Below, in pieces: positions 55,048 through 62,743 of a stretch of DNA of 64,000 nucleotides. Both the position numbers and the translations under genes were made by a program. The stretch spans positions 62,001-126,000 of the forward strand of contig JBGANR010000002.1 of the NCBI GenBank assembly GCA_044222225.1, written 5' to 3'. Under the pieces are notes generated by a model. It did no database searches, was not told where the DNA came from, and saw only the letters and a program-made list of their open reading frames with translations. Numbering within the stretch: the first letter of the stretch is position 1; the number at the start of each line of letters is the position of its first letter. Source of the stretch: JBGANR01 sp044222225. GTDB taxonomy: Bacteria > Actinomycetota > Actinomycetes > Mycobacteriales > Mycobacteriaceae.

Positions 55048-56066
55048 TGCCCACCTATGTGCTCGACGGGACGTCGACGGTGAGCCTGCCGCGCCGCCCC
55101 CTGCTGGTGACGCTCGCCGCGTCCGGCGCCGGCCATGCGCGGTCCCGGCTGACGGCCCGGCGCCGGGACGGTTCGCCCGCACCGATCGTCCAGAACTCGG
55201 CGGACATGCTGATCCTGCCCCGCGTCGAGCAGGAGATCACGATCGTCGCCGTCCCGGACGGCGGGCGTCCGCAGTTCGACCCGGGCACCGTGTTGCACCT
55301 GTCGATCGGACCGGACGGCGACACCGAGTACAGCGGGACGATCGTCCAGGTGGCGCCCCGGGACGTCTCCGGGCTCGGGTTCATCGAGCTGGCGACGGTC
55401 GCTCCGGGCCCCGGCGACGTGGTGTCCGTGGCCACCCGCCTGACGCTGCCGGACGCACCGTTGCCCCGGCTGGCCGCTCAGGCGCGGGTGATGACGCGCG
55501 GCGTGCTGCGGGTCGACCGCCTGCCCGAGTCGCAGACCTGGGCGGTGCGCTGCGTCGTCGACACCTCGACGTCCATGGCGCGGCATGTCGCCGGCGGCTC
55601 CGTCGCCGCGGGCGGGGACATCGTGGCCGGCATCGCGTCGGTCGTGTCGGGCGGCGACGACGTGGAACTCGAATTCGTCGGCCGACGGAGTGACCGGCGG
55701 CGCGTCCCGGGCGCCCAGGTGGGGGCGACGCTGGCGGCGGCCCCGGCGGACGGCTTCGGCATCGGGGCCGATCCGGGTGCGGCGCTGCGCGGCGGGTCGG
55801 ACCGCGGACTGACGATCGTCATCACCGACGACTCCGGGGCGGTGACCGCCCTGGCCGGCGCTCGCTCGGCGGGCGCGGTGGCGATGCTCGTCTTCGCGGA
55901 CGTCGCACCCCGCCGGGCGGGCTTCGTCGGAGCGGTGTGCTCGCCGCCGGACACGTGGGCGGCGCCGGGTACGGACGGCCGCACGGCGCTGGCGGAGCAA
56001 CCGGACCTGCTGCGCCGGATCGTCGCCGATCTGCTGACGCCGCTCACCGGCGGAGGCGGCCGATGA
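55047..56066 (+). CDS. Cytosolic VWA-like domain protein
   Basis: A 339-residue protein without signal or TM helix. The C-terminal half (about 165-330) is VWA-like: VRCVVDTSTSMARHV carries the MIDAS-type DxSxS-like DTSTS at about residues 172-176, and LTIVITDDSGAVT gives the later strand with Asp. The N-terminal half (about 1-160) is beta-rich (YVLDGTSTVSLPRRP, QEITIVAVPDGG) and unassigned. In related gene neighbourhoods such VWA proteins accompany GTPases and TerD. It gives this operon a second VWA, on the cytoplasmic side, in addition to the exported one at 40724-43750. Confidence 0.75.
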   Translation: MPTYVLDGTSTVSLPRRPLLVTLAASGAGHARSRLTARRRDGSPAPIVQNSADMLILPRVEQEITIVAVPDGGRPQFDPGTVLHLSIGPDGDTEYSGTIVQVAPRDVSGLGFIELATVAPGPGDVVSVATRLTLPDAPLPRLAAQARVMTRGVLRVDRLPESQTWAVRCVVDTSTSMARHVAGGSVAAGGDIVAGIASVVSGGDDVELEFVGRRSDRRRVPGAQVGATLAAAPADGFGIGADPGAALRGGSDRGLTIVITDDSGAVTALAGARSAGAVAMLVFADVAPRRAGFVGAVCSPPDTWAAPGTDGRTALAEQPDLLRRIVADLLTPLTGGGGR

Positions 56067-57223
56067 CGAAGTGTCCGCGCTGCTTCAACCCGCTGTCGCC
56101 CGACGTCTTCGCCTGGACCGAGGCGCGGCCGGCGAAGGTGGAGCCCGATCCGGTGGCGTCGGCCTATCTCGGCCACGAGGTGCGCGGTGGCGAGGTGCGC
56201 ACGGCGACGCGGCCGCCGGACGTCGGCGACAGCTGGACGCCGATACCCGCGGGTTTCACCGAGCCCGTCGTCATCCTGTGTCCGATCTGCCACTACGAGC
56301 TGCCCGATCTCTGGTATTACGGCAGTGCCACGTGCATCACGCTCGCCGGCGCCCGGTACACCGGCAAGACGGTCTTCATCGCCGTGCTCATCAAGCAGTT
56401 GCAGCAGTTCGCCGAACGGCTGGGCCGGGAGGTCGTGCCGGCGAACGCGGTGACGCAGGAGCGTTACAGCGAGGAGTACGAGCGTCCGCTCTTCGATGAG
56501 CGCGGCCTGCTGCAGCCGACGCCGAGTGCGGCGCTGCACGGCAGCTACCAGCACGAGCCGCTCATCTTCCACCTCGGGCGGTGGGGTGAGCGGGCGCGCT
56601 ACCTCGTCATCCGCGACGTCGCGGGCGAGGACATGGAGCGCGGGGAGCTCGGCGGACGGGCGTGGGAGTTCTTCGCGCTCGCCGACGCCGTGTTCTTCCT
56701 CTTCGACCCCATCCGCGTCGATGAGATCGCCCACCAGCTGCGCGATCTGGTGCCCGATTCGCGGCTCGTCGGCGGCGATCCGCGCGAGGTGCTGCGGCGG
56801 GTGCTCGGGCTCATCGGCGCCGGTGAACCCAAGCTCGCCGTCGTGCTGTCGAAGTTCGACGCGCTGCAGGCGCTCTCGCGAGTGCAGGCGAGCACCTGGG
56901 GCCGCATCATGGCGCACCCGGGCGCCGCCTTCAACCGGGATCCCGGACTGGTCAACCGCCGTTACGACGAGGACGACGGGCGTCTGCTGCACGCCGAGGT
57001 GCACAGTCTCCTGACGCGGCTCGAGGCGGGGCCGCTGCTCACCGGCATGCAGAACCAGGTCACCGGCCGCCACTACGACCACCGCTTCTTCGCCGTCTCG
57101 GCGCTCGGCGAGACGCCCGAAGGCGACAAGCTCCACCGGAGCGGGATCACGCCGTTCCGGGTGCTCGATCCGCTGCGCTGGGTGCTCGCCGACGCCGACG
57201 TCCTGCAGGAACCGGCGTGGTGA
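56063..57223 (+). CDS. Zinc-ribbon P-loop GTPase, DO-GTPase2 type
   Basis: A 386-residue GTPase. A split zinc ribbon has CPRC at residues 5-8 and CPIC near 74-77. The P-loop GARYTGKT lies at about 96-103, followed by FIAVLIKQLQQFAERLG. A switch/Walker B DVAGED is near 186-191 and an NKxD-like SKFD near 262-265 (Ser for Asn). This order and the TRAFAC-like IRDVAGEDM segment fit the double-GTPase-associated DO-GTPase2 group. It is probably the nucleotide switch of the operon, sensing GTP and signalling to the GAP1 protein. ATGA overlap upstream and GTGA downstream. Confidence 0.82.
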   Translation: MTKCPRCFNPLSPDVFAWTEARPAKVEPDPVASAYLGHEVRGGEVRTATRPPDVGDSWTPIPAGFTEPVVILCPICHYELPDLWYYGSATCITLAGARYTGKTVFIAVLIKQLQQFAERLGREVVPANAVTQERYSEEYERPLFDERGLLQPTPSAALHGSYQHEPLIFHLGRWGERARYLVIRDVAGEDMERGELGGRAWEFFALADAVFFLFDPIRVDEIAHQLRDLVPDSRLVGGDPREVLRRVLGLIGAGEPKLAVVLSKFDALQALSRVQASTWGRIMAHPGAAFNRDPGLVNRRYDEDDGRLLHAEVHSLLTRLEAGPLLTGMQNQVTGRHYDHRFFAVSALGETPEGDKLHRSGITPFRVLDPLRWVLADADVLQEPAW

Positions 57224-57786
57224 GCGGACGCCTCACCGGTCGGTACACGACGCCGCCGGACACGACCGGACCCGCGCTGGGCGAGGTGACGTTCGGCATC
57301 GGCTGGGACGTCGGCTCGACCGCGACGACACTGGATCTGGATCTCGCCGTGTTCGTCCTCGGGGCGTCGGGCCGGGTGCTCTCGGACGAGCACTTCGTGT
57401 TCTTCAACAACCTCGTCGCCCCGGGTTCGGTCGTCCGCCTGCAGCAGACGCCGCGCCCCAGCGCGGCCCATCCGCCGCGGATGTGGACGGAGAGCGTGTC
57501 GATCGACCTCGACGCGCTCGGGCCCGAGGTCGAGGGGGTCGCCGTCGCCGTCGCGTCCTACGGCGGCGAGGGCACGTTCCGGGACTTCTCGGGGGCGTTC
57601 ATCGAGGTGACGGACAGCCGCTGCGGCCCGCTGGCGGATTTCGACCTCGCCGGGCGGCGGCACGCGACGCGCGCGCTCGTCTACGCCGACCTGTACCGCG
57701 ATCGCGGCGTCTGGCGGTTCCGGGCGCTGGGCACGGATTTCGCCGGGCTCATGGAGATCGCCGTCGAGTACGGGGTGGACGTGTGA
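57220..57786 (+). CDS. TerD-like domain protein
   Basis: A 188-residue protein of the TerD superfamily, beta-sandwich proteins that bind calcium and are linked to tellurite, phage and stress resistance. Recognisable pieces are VTFGIGWDVGSTATTLDLDL and AVFVLGASGRVLSDEHFVFF followed by NN, then SIDLDALGPEVEGVAVAVAS and ALVYADLYRDRGVWRFRALG. The acidic residues of the GWD...DLDL motif are kept. The start is the GTG at 57220 in GTGA with the GTPase stop; another GTG lies one codon upstream. Last gene of the operon. Confidence 0.83.
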   Translation: MSGRLTGRYTTPPDTTGPALGEVTFGIGWDVGSTATTLDLDLAVFVLGASGRVLSDEHFVFFNNLVAPGSVVRLQQTPRPSAAHPPRMWTESVSIDLDALGPEVEGVAVAVASYGGEGTFRDFSGAFIEVTDSRCGPLADFDLAGRRHATRALVYADLYRDRGVWRFRALGTDFAGLMEIAVEYGVDV

Positions 57787-57824
57787 CGCGCCCGGCGGCC
57801 CGCGAGCGGATCCTTACCGGGCCG

Positions 57825-57830
57825 TAGGGT
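57825..57830 (+). promoter_or_regulatory. Candidate -10 element of the ABC transporter operon
   Basis: TAGGGT matches TANNNT and ends 7 bases before the ATG at 57838, so transcription could start at the ATG (leaderless). No Shine-Dalgarno is seen in front of this gene. It would separate the transporter from the TerD gene, which ends 51 bp upstream. Confidence 0.35.
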
Positions 57831-57837
57831 CGGGCTC

Positions 57838-58569
57838 ATGGCGACGATCGAGGTGCGCGACCTGGTCCGCGAGTACGCGATGGGCAGGCAGACGGTCCGC
57901 GCACTCGACGGCGTCAGCGCGACGCTGTCGGCGGGGGAGTTCGTCGCGATCGTCGGACCGTCGGGATCGGGGAAGTCGACCCTCGTCCACCTGCTCGGCG
58001 GTCTGGACACGCCGACGAGCGGATCGATCGTCGTCGACGGCGTCGACATCACCGGACTGTCGGACGCCGCGCAGTCGGACTTCCGGCGCCGCACCGTCGG
58101 GTTCGTCTTCCAGTCGTTCAATCTCGTCCCCGGGCTCACGGCCTGGGAGAACGTCGCACTGCCCGCGGTCCTCGATGGCGGCTCGCTGCGCCGCGCCAAG
58201 CCGCGCGCGCTGGAACTGCTCGAGCGCGTCGGGCTCGGCGATCGCGCCGGGCACCGGCCGTCGGAGCTCTCGGGCGGGCAGACGCAACGGGTCGCGGTCG
58301 CGCGGGCGCTCGTGCTCGATCCGCCCGTCGTCATCGCCGACGAGCCCACCGGCAACCTCGACTCGGCGGGCGGCGCCGGCGTCCTCGGCCTGCTGCGGCA
58401 GCTCACCGCCGACGGCCGGCTCGTCGTCATGGTCACCCACGATCCGGACGCCGCGGCGGGCGCTGACCGCGTGCTGCACGTGCGCGACGGGCGGCTCGCC
58501 GATCCGGACGTCGCGCTTGCGGACGAGCCGGTGCCGGCCGCCGGGCGGCACCGCCGGGCGACCCTGTGA
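57838..58569 (+). CDS. ABC transporter ATP-binding protein (LolD/MacB-like)
   Basis: A 243-residue ABC ATPase of the type that partners FtsX-like permeases. Walker A GPSGSGKST is at about residues 40-48, the Q-loop is in FVFQSFNLVPGLTAWENVAL, the signature is LSGGQTQRVAVARAL, and Walker B with the catalytic Glu is VVIADEPTGNLDS. The H-loop is in VVMVTHDPDAA. The GTGA overlap with the permease gene shows they form one transporter. Such pairs move lipoproteins, lipids or peptides or act mechanically; the substrate is unknown. Confidence 0.93.
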   Translation: MATIEVRDLVREYAMGRQTVRALDGVSATLSAGEFVAIVGPSGSGKSTLVHLLGGLDTPTSGSIVVDGVDITGLSDAAQSDFRRRTVGFVFQSFNLVPGLTAWENVALPAVLDGGSLRRAKPRALELLERVGLGDRAGHRPSELSGGQTQRVAVARALVLDPPVVIADEPTGNLDSAGGAGVLGLLRQLTADGRLVVMVTHDPDAAAGADRVLHVRDGRLADPDVALADEPVPAAGRHRRATL

Positions 58570-61040
58570 GAGCGGGCATCGACAGGTTTCTGCTGCTCAA
58601 CGTGCGGCAGCTCGGCGGACATCCGCTGCGCTCGGTGACCTCACTGATCGTCGTGGCGGTGTGCTCGGCGCTCATCGTCGCGGTGTTCGGCACGTACGGC
58701 TCGCTCAGCGAGTCGACGCGCCGGCTCGCCGCCGCGACCACCGGCGGCGCCGATCTGCAGGTCGTCGGCCTGACGCCGACCGGCATGGACGAGCGGCTGC
58801 TCGCCGAGATCCGCGGTGTCGACGGCATCGCCTCGTCGCTGCCGCTGATCCAGGCGCGGACGACGGTCGACGGCGACGACGTCCTGCTCTTCGGCACCGA
58901 TTCGTCGGGGCTGACGTTCGGCGGCGACGTCGTCGCGCAGCCCCGCGAGGCCCTCGCCACGGCCGACGTGCCGTTGACCCGGCTCGCCACCGACATCGTC
59001 GTGGGCCCCGCGGTCGGGGTGGCGGCGGGGGAGACGGTGACCGTGGGCGGCGAGCGGGTGCGGGTGGCCGCCGTCGCGGCGAGCGACGCCGTCAACGGCG
59101 GCCACTACGCGTTCGCGGCCCTGCCGGTGGCGCAGCGGCTCACCGGCCACGTCGGGCGGATCGACGCCGTGCTCATCACCGCCGACGGCGACGTCGGGGG
59201 GTTGCGACAACGCCTGCGGGCGGCCGTCGGCGACCGGGCCGCGGTCGTCGACCCCGACTACCGGGTGCGCCAGGGCGACGCGGCGACGGCCCTGACGCGC
59301 ACGTCGACGCTGCTCGTGGCCCTGTCCTCGCTGGTCATCGCCGCCTTTCTCGTGCTCAACATGATGAACCTGGCGGTGGCCTCGCGCCGGCGGGCGATCG
59401 CCGTCGTGCGGGCGCTCGGAGCCCGGCCGGGCGGGCTCGCGCGCGATCTGGTCGCCGAATCGGCGCTGCTCGCGCTCGTCGGGGCCGCCGTCGGTGTGCC
59501 GCTCGGCGTGCTCGCGGGGCGGTGGGCGGTCGGCCGGCTGCCGGCGTTCGCGCAGAGCCTCGTCGACGCCCGCATCGAATACCACCTGCCGTGGTTCGCG
59601 GTGCCGGTCGCGGCGGCGGCCTGCCTTCTCTCGTGCGCGGCGGCCACCGCGGGCGCGGCGCGGACGGTGTCGACGGTGCCGCCCGTCGAGGCGCTCGGCC
59701 AGGGCGAGCGCGCCCCCGCCGACGACGCCGGCGCGGCCCGGCGGTGGGCCGTCGTGGCGGCCGGGGCCGGGCTCGTCGCCGCCTCGTTGCTGTTCGCGGC
59801 CGTCACCGTGTCGTTCGTCGCGCTCGCCGCGGGCGTGGTCTTTGTCGTCGGCTTCCTCGCCGTCGGGTTCGGCGCCCGGGGGCCGCTCGTCGCCGCGGCC
59901 ACGCGGGTCGCCTCCTGGTGCGGCGCACCCGGGCGGCTCGGCGCCGTCGCCGCGGCCCGTGACCCGCGCCGCACGTGGGCGACGCTCATGACGGTCGCGG
60001 CGTCGGTGGCGCTCGGCGTCGGGATCTCGGGCGCGATGGGCAACATGGTCGACTCGACGACGTCCTCGCTGGCCGGTCTCGGCGACCCCGACCTGTACGT
60101 CTCCTCCAGCGCGGCCGACGTCATCCCGACGACGCCGCTGGCCGCCGCCGCTGCGCGCGACGTCGCGGCCGTGCCCGGTGTGTCGCGGGTGTCGCGGTCG
60201 ATGTGGCTGTACCTCACGCTCGGCGAGCGCCGAGTGCTGCTGCAGGGCGTCGAGGCCGGGACGTCGTCGCCGCTGGCCCACAAGCTCGACGAGCCGGGGC
60301 TGCGGCGGCTGCTCGCGGGCGAGGGCATCGTGCTGTCCAAGGCGTTGGCCGAAGGGTTGGGCGTCGGCGACACTCTCCGACTGCCGACGGATCTCGGCCC
60401 CCGCGAGGTGCCGGTGCTCGGCGCCGTCGACTACGTCTCGCTGGAGGGCGGCGTCATGGCCGCGTCGCTCGCGGACATCGCGCGGTGGTATCCGGCGGCC
60501 GCGCCGACGTTCCTGCAGGTGACGGTGGCGCCCGGGGCGGACGTCGACGAGGTGGCGAGCCGGATCCGCACCGCCGCCCCCGGCACCCGGGTCTACCGCG
60601 GCGCCGAGGCCGTCGCGGCCGCCCGCTCGACGGTCACACAGATGGGCTCCCTGGCGACGTCCATCCAGTGGATCGTCGCAGTGGTCGCGGCGTTCGCGCT
60701 GGCCAACACGCTGCTGCTCGCCGTCGTGGAGCGGCGCCGGGAGATCGGCGTCTATCGGGCGCTCGGCGCGTCGCGGCGATTCATCACCCGCGCGGTACTC
60801 GCCGAGGCCGTCGGCATCGCACTCGCCGGAGCGGCGCTCGGCCTCGTCGCGGGCACGGGCTTGCAGTTGCTCTCCGGGCGCATCCTCACGACGCTGACGC
60901 ACGTCCACGTGGCGTTCTCGCCGTCGCCCGGTGCGCTGGCCTATGCCGCCGTGGCGATCGCGCTGTGTGTCGGTGGGGCGCTTTTCCCGGCCCGCCGGGC
61001 GAGCCGGCTCGAGGTGACCGACGCGCTGGCGACCGAATGA
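58566..61040 (+). CDS. FtsX-like ABC transporter permease
   Basis: An 824-residue permease with an N-terminal helix (about 18-40), a large extracytoplasmic domain (MacB periplasmic-core-like, about 45-240) and two FtsX domains. The first is near 245-380 (TSTLLVALSSLVIAAFLVLN, RAIAVVRALGARPGGLARDL). The last is near 690-815 (RREIGVYRALGASRRFITRA). This is the duplicated ten-helix form common in actinobacteria. GTG start overlaps the ATPase gene. A second outer domain lies between residues about 480 and 680. Confidence 0.92.
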   Translation: MRAGIDRFLLLNVRQLGGHPLRSVTSLIVVAVCSALIVAVFGTYGSLSESTRRLAAATTGGADLQVVGLTPTGMDERLLAEIRGVDGIASSLPLIQARTTVDGDDVLLFGTDSSGLTFGGDVVAQPREALATADVPLTRLATDIVVGPAVGVAAGETVTVGGERVRVAAVAASDAVNGGHYAFAALPVAQRLTGHVGRIDAVLITADGDVGGLRQRLRAAVGDRAAVVDPDYRVRQGDAATALTRTSTLLVALSSLVIAAFLVLNMMNLAVASRRRAIAVVRALGARPGGLARDLVAESALLALVGAAVGVPLGVLAGRWAVGRLPAFAQSLVDARIEYHLPWFAVPVAAAACLLSCAAATAGAARTVSTVPPVEALGQGERAPADDAGAARRWAVVAAGAGLVAASLLFAAVTVSFVALAAGVVFVVGFLAVGFGARGPLVAAATRVASWCGAPGRLGAVAAARDPRRTWATLMTVAASVALGVGISGAMGNMVDSTTSSLAGLGDPDLYVSSSAADVIPTTPLAAAAARDVAAVPGVSRVSRSMWLYLTLGERRVLLQGVEAGTSSPLAHKLDEPGLRRLLAGEGIVLSKALAEGLGVGDTLRLPTDLGPREVPVLGAVDYVSLEGGVMAASLADIARWYPAAAPTFLQVTVAPGADVDEVASRIRTAAPGTRVYRGAEAVAAARSTVTQMGSLATSIQWIVAVVAAFALANTLLLAVVERRREIGVYRALGASRRFITRAVLAEAVGIALAGAALGLVAGTGLQLLSGRILTTLTHVHVAFSPSPGALAYAAVAIALCVGGALFPARRASRLEVTDALATE

Positions 61041-61243
61041 GCGGCCGGCCTCGGCCGTAGAATCTGCACCTGGAGCGCCGGCTCGCCGAACGAAGGCTCC
61101 GGAAGCTGTCGTTGAGCGAGACGACGCGGCGATATACGTCGCCTTCGGCCTCTCAGCGACAGGTACTGGTCAGTCGGTTCGGCCGCACTGTCGCGCGGCG
61201 GGCGTTATTGTGAAGTTTTTGGCGAATTAAGGAGTCGAGTCGT
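61041..61243. promoter_or_regulatory. Intergenic region with hairpin and candidate def promoter
   Basis: Right after the permease stop, CGGCCG (61042-61047) and CGGCCG (61052-61057) can fold into a 6-bp hairpin with a GCCT loop. It is terminator-like but has no T-run. Near the other end, TATTGT at 61206-61211 fits TANNNT, in an AT-rich patch about 32 bases before def. AAGGAG at 61229-61234 is the ribosome site. I see no gene in these 203 bases. Confidence 0.4.
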
Positions 61244-61795
61244 ATGGCGGTGCAGCCCGTTCGGGTGTTCGGGGATCCCGTGTTGCGGACGAGGGCCGAC
61301 GAGGTGACGGCGTTCGACGACAAGCTGGCCTCGCTCGTCGCGGACATGATGGACACGATGGATCACTTCGGCGGTGCCGGACTCGCGGCGCCGCAGATCG
61401 GCGTCCTGCAGCGCGTGTTCGTCTTCGACTGCGGCGGCCACCGCGGCCACATCGTCAATCCGGAGTGGCGGCAGGAGTCCGAGGACACTCAGACCGGGCC
61501 CGAGGGTTGCCTGTCCATCCCCGGCATCCAGGCGGAGGCGACGCGGTTCGCCTGCGTCACTGTGGTCGGCAAGGACGTGACCGGCGCCGACGTCGAGATC
61601 ACCGCCGAGGAGATCATGGCGCGCTGCATCCAGCACGAGACCGACCACCTCGACGGCGTCCTCTTCCTCTCCCGGCTCACGCCGGAGCTGCGCAAGGCGG
61701 CCATGCGGGCCGTGCGGGAGAGCCGCTGGTATCGCGACGGAGCGCTGACCACGACCGATCCCGGGGCGTACGAGCACGTGAGCGTCGACGCGTGA
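61244..61795 (+). CDS. def: Peptide deformylase
   Basis: Metalloenzyme that removes the formyl group from nascent proteins. The 183-residue protein has all three motifs: GGAGLAAPQIG near residue 42, EGCLSIPG near 86 with the metal-binding Cys, and QHETDHLDG near 129, which contains HExxH. The C-terminal extension of about 30 residues is typical of actinobacterial enzymes. The stop overlaps the fmt GTG (GTGA), so deformylase and formyltransferase are made together. Confidence 0.98.
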   Translation: MAVQPVRVFGDPVLRTRADEVTAFDDKLASLVADMMDTMDHFGGAGLAAPQIGVLQRVFVFDCGGHRGHIVNPEWRQESEDTQTGPEGCLSIPGIQAEATRFACVTVVGKDVTGADVEITAEEIMARCIQHETDHLDGVLFLSRLTPELRKAAMRAVRESRWYRDGALTTTDPGAYEHVSVDA

Positions 61796-62712
61796 GGGTG
61801 GTCTTCGCAGGGACTCCCGAGCCCGCGGCGCCGTCGCTTCGGCGACTGCTCGACGACCCGGATTTCGACGTCGTCGCGGTGCTGACCAGGCCGGACGCGC
61901 CGGCCGGCCGCGGTCGAGCGGCCCGCCGCTCGCCGGTGGGTGTGCTGGCCGACGAAGCCGGCATCCCGGTGCTGACGCCGCGCCGGCTCGCGGACGTCGC
62001 CGGCGAGCTGGCCGACCTGGCGCCCGATGCGATCCCCGTCGTCGCCTACGGCGCCCTCGTGCCGCCGAGCCTTCTCGACCTGCCGGCCCACGGCTGGATC
62101 AACCTCCACTTCTCGCTGCTGCCCGCGTGGCGCGGCGCCGCCCCGGTGCAGGCCGCGATCGCCGCGGGCGACGACGTCACGGGAGCGTCGACGTTCCGTA
62201 TCGAGGCGGGACTCGACACGGGCCCGGTCTTCGGGACGATCACCGAGACGATCCGGCCGGCCGACACGGCGGGGGACCTGCTCGGCCGACTCGCCGACGC
62301 CGGCGCGGAGCTGCTGGCGGCGACGCTCGCCGGCGTCGCCGCCGGGCAGGTCGGGGCTGTGCCGCAGCCGGCCGAGGGCATCAGTCACGCCCCGAAGATC
62401 GACGCCGCCGCGGCCCGCATCGACTGGACGCGTCCGGCGCACATCGTCGACCGCCGGATCCGGGCGGTCACACCGGCGCCGGGGGCGTGGACGACGCTCG
62501 GCGACGTCCGCGTCAAGGTCGGGCCGGTGACGGTCGACGAGCGCGCAGATTTGGCGCCCGGCGCGGTCGCGGTGATGAAATCGCAGGTCAGAGTCGGTGT
62601 CGGCGGCGGCAGCGTCGTGCTCGGCACGGTGCAACCGCCCGGTAAGCGGCCGATGGCGGCGGGGGATTGGGCGCGCGGCGCGCGCCCCGCCGGGACGACG
62701 GTTTTCGAATGA
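61792..62712 (+). CDS. fmt: Methionyl-tRNA formyltransferase
   Basis: Formylates initiator Met-tRNA using 10-formyl-THF. The 306-residue protein starts RVVFAGTPEPAAPSLRRLL and has the catalytic segment INLHFSLLPAWRGAAPVQ near residue 105 (Asn and His; the Asp lies in GLDTGPVF). A C-terminal tRNA-binding beta-barrel domain follows (RIRAVTPAPGAWTTL). The GTG at 61792 overlaps the def stop. The last codons lie in the first copy of a 27-bp tandem duplication that also spans the rsmB start. Confidence 0.97.
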   Translation: MRVVFAGTPEPAAPSLRRLLDDPDFDVVAVLTRPDAPAGRGRAARRSPVGVLADEAGIPVLTPRRLADVAGELADLAPDAIPVVAYGALVPPSLLDLPAHGWINLHFSLLPAWRGAAPVQAAIAAGDDVTGASTFRIEAGLDTGPVFGTITETIRPADTAGDLLGRLADAGAELLAATLAGVAAGQVGAVPQPAEGISHAPKIDAAAARIDWTRPAHIVDRRIRAVTPAPGAWTTLGDVRVKVGPVTVDERADLAPGAVAVMKSQVRVGVGGGSVVLGTVQPPGKRPMAAGDWARGARPAGTTVFE

Positions 62713-62743
62713 GCAGACGGGACGGCGGTTTTCGAATGACCAG
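62692..62743 (+). repeat. 27-bp tandem duplication across the fmt stop and rsmB start
   Basis: A 25-base block beginning GGGACGACGG at 62692-62716 recurs at 62719-62743 with two mismatches (A to G and G to C), giving a period of 27 bases. Each copy contains GGTTTTCGAATGA. The first holds the fmt stop/rsmB ATG (62709); the second holds an in-frame rsmB ATG (62736). Because 27 is a multiple of three, the frame is kept. Confidence 0.85.
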
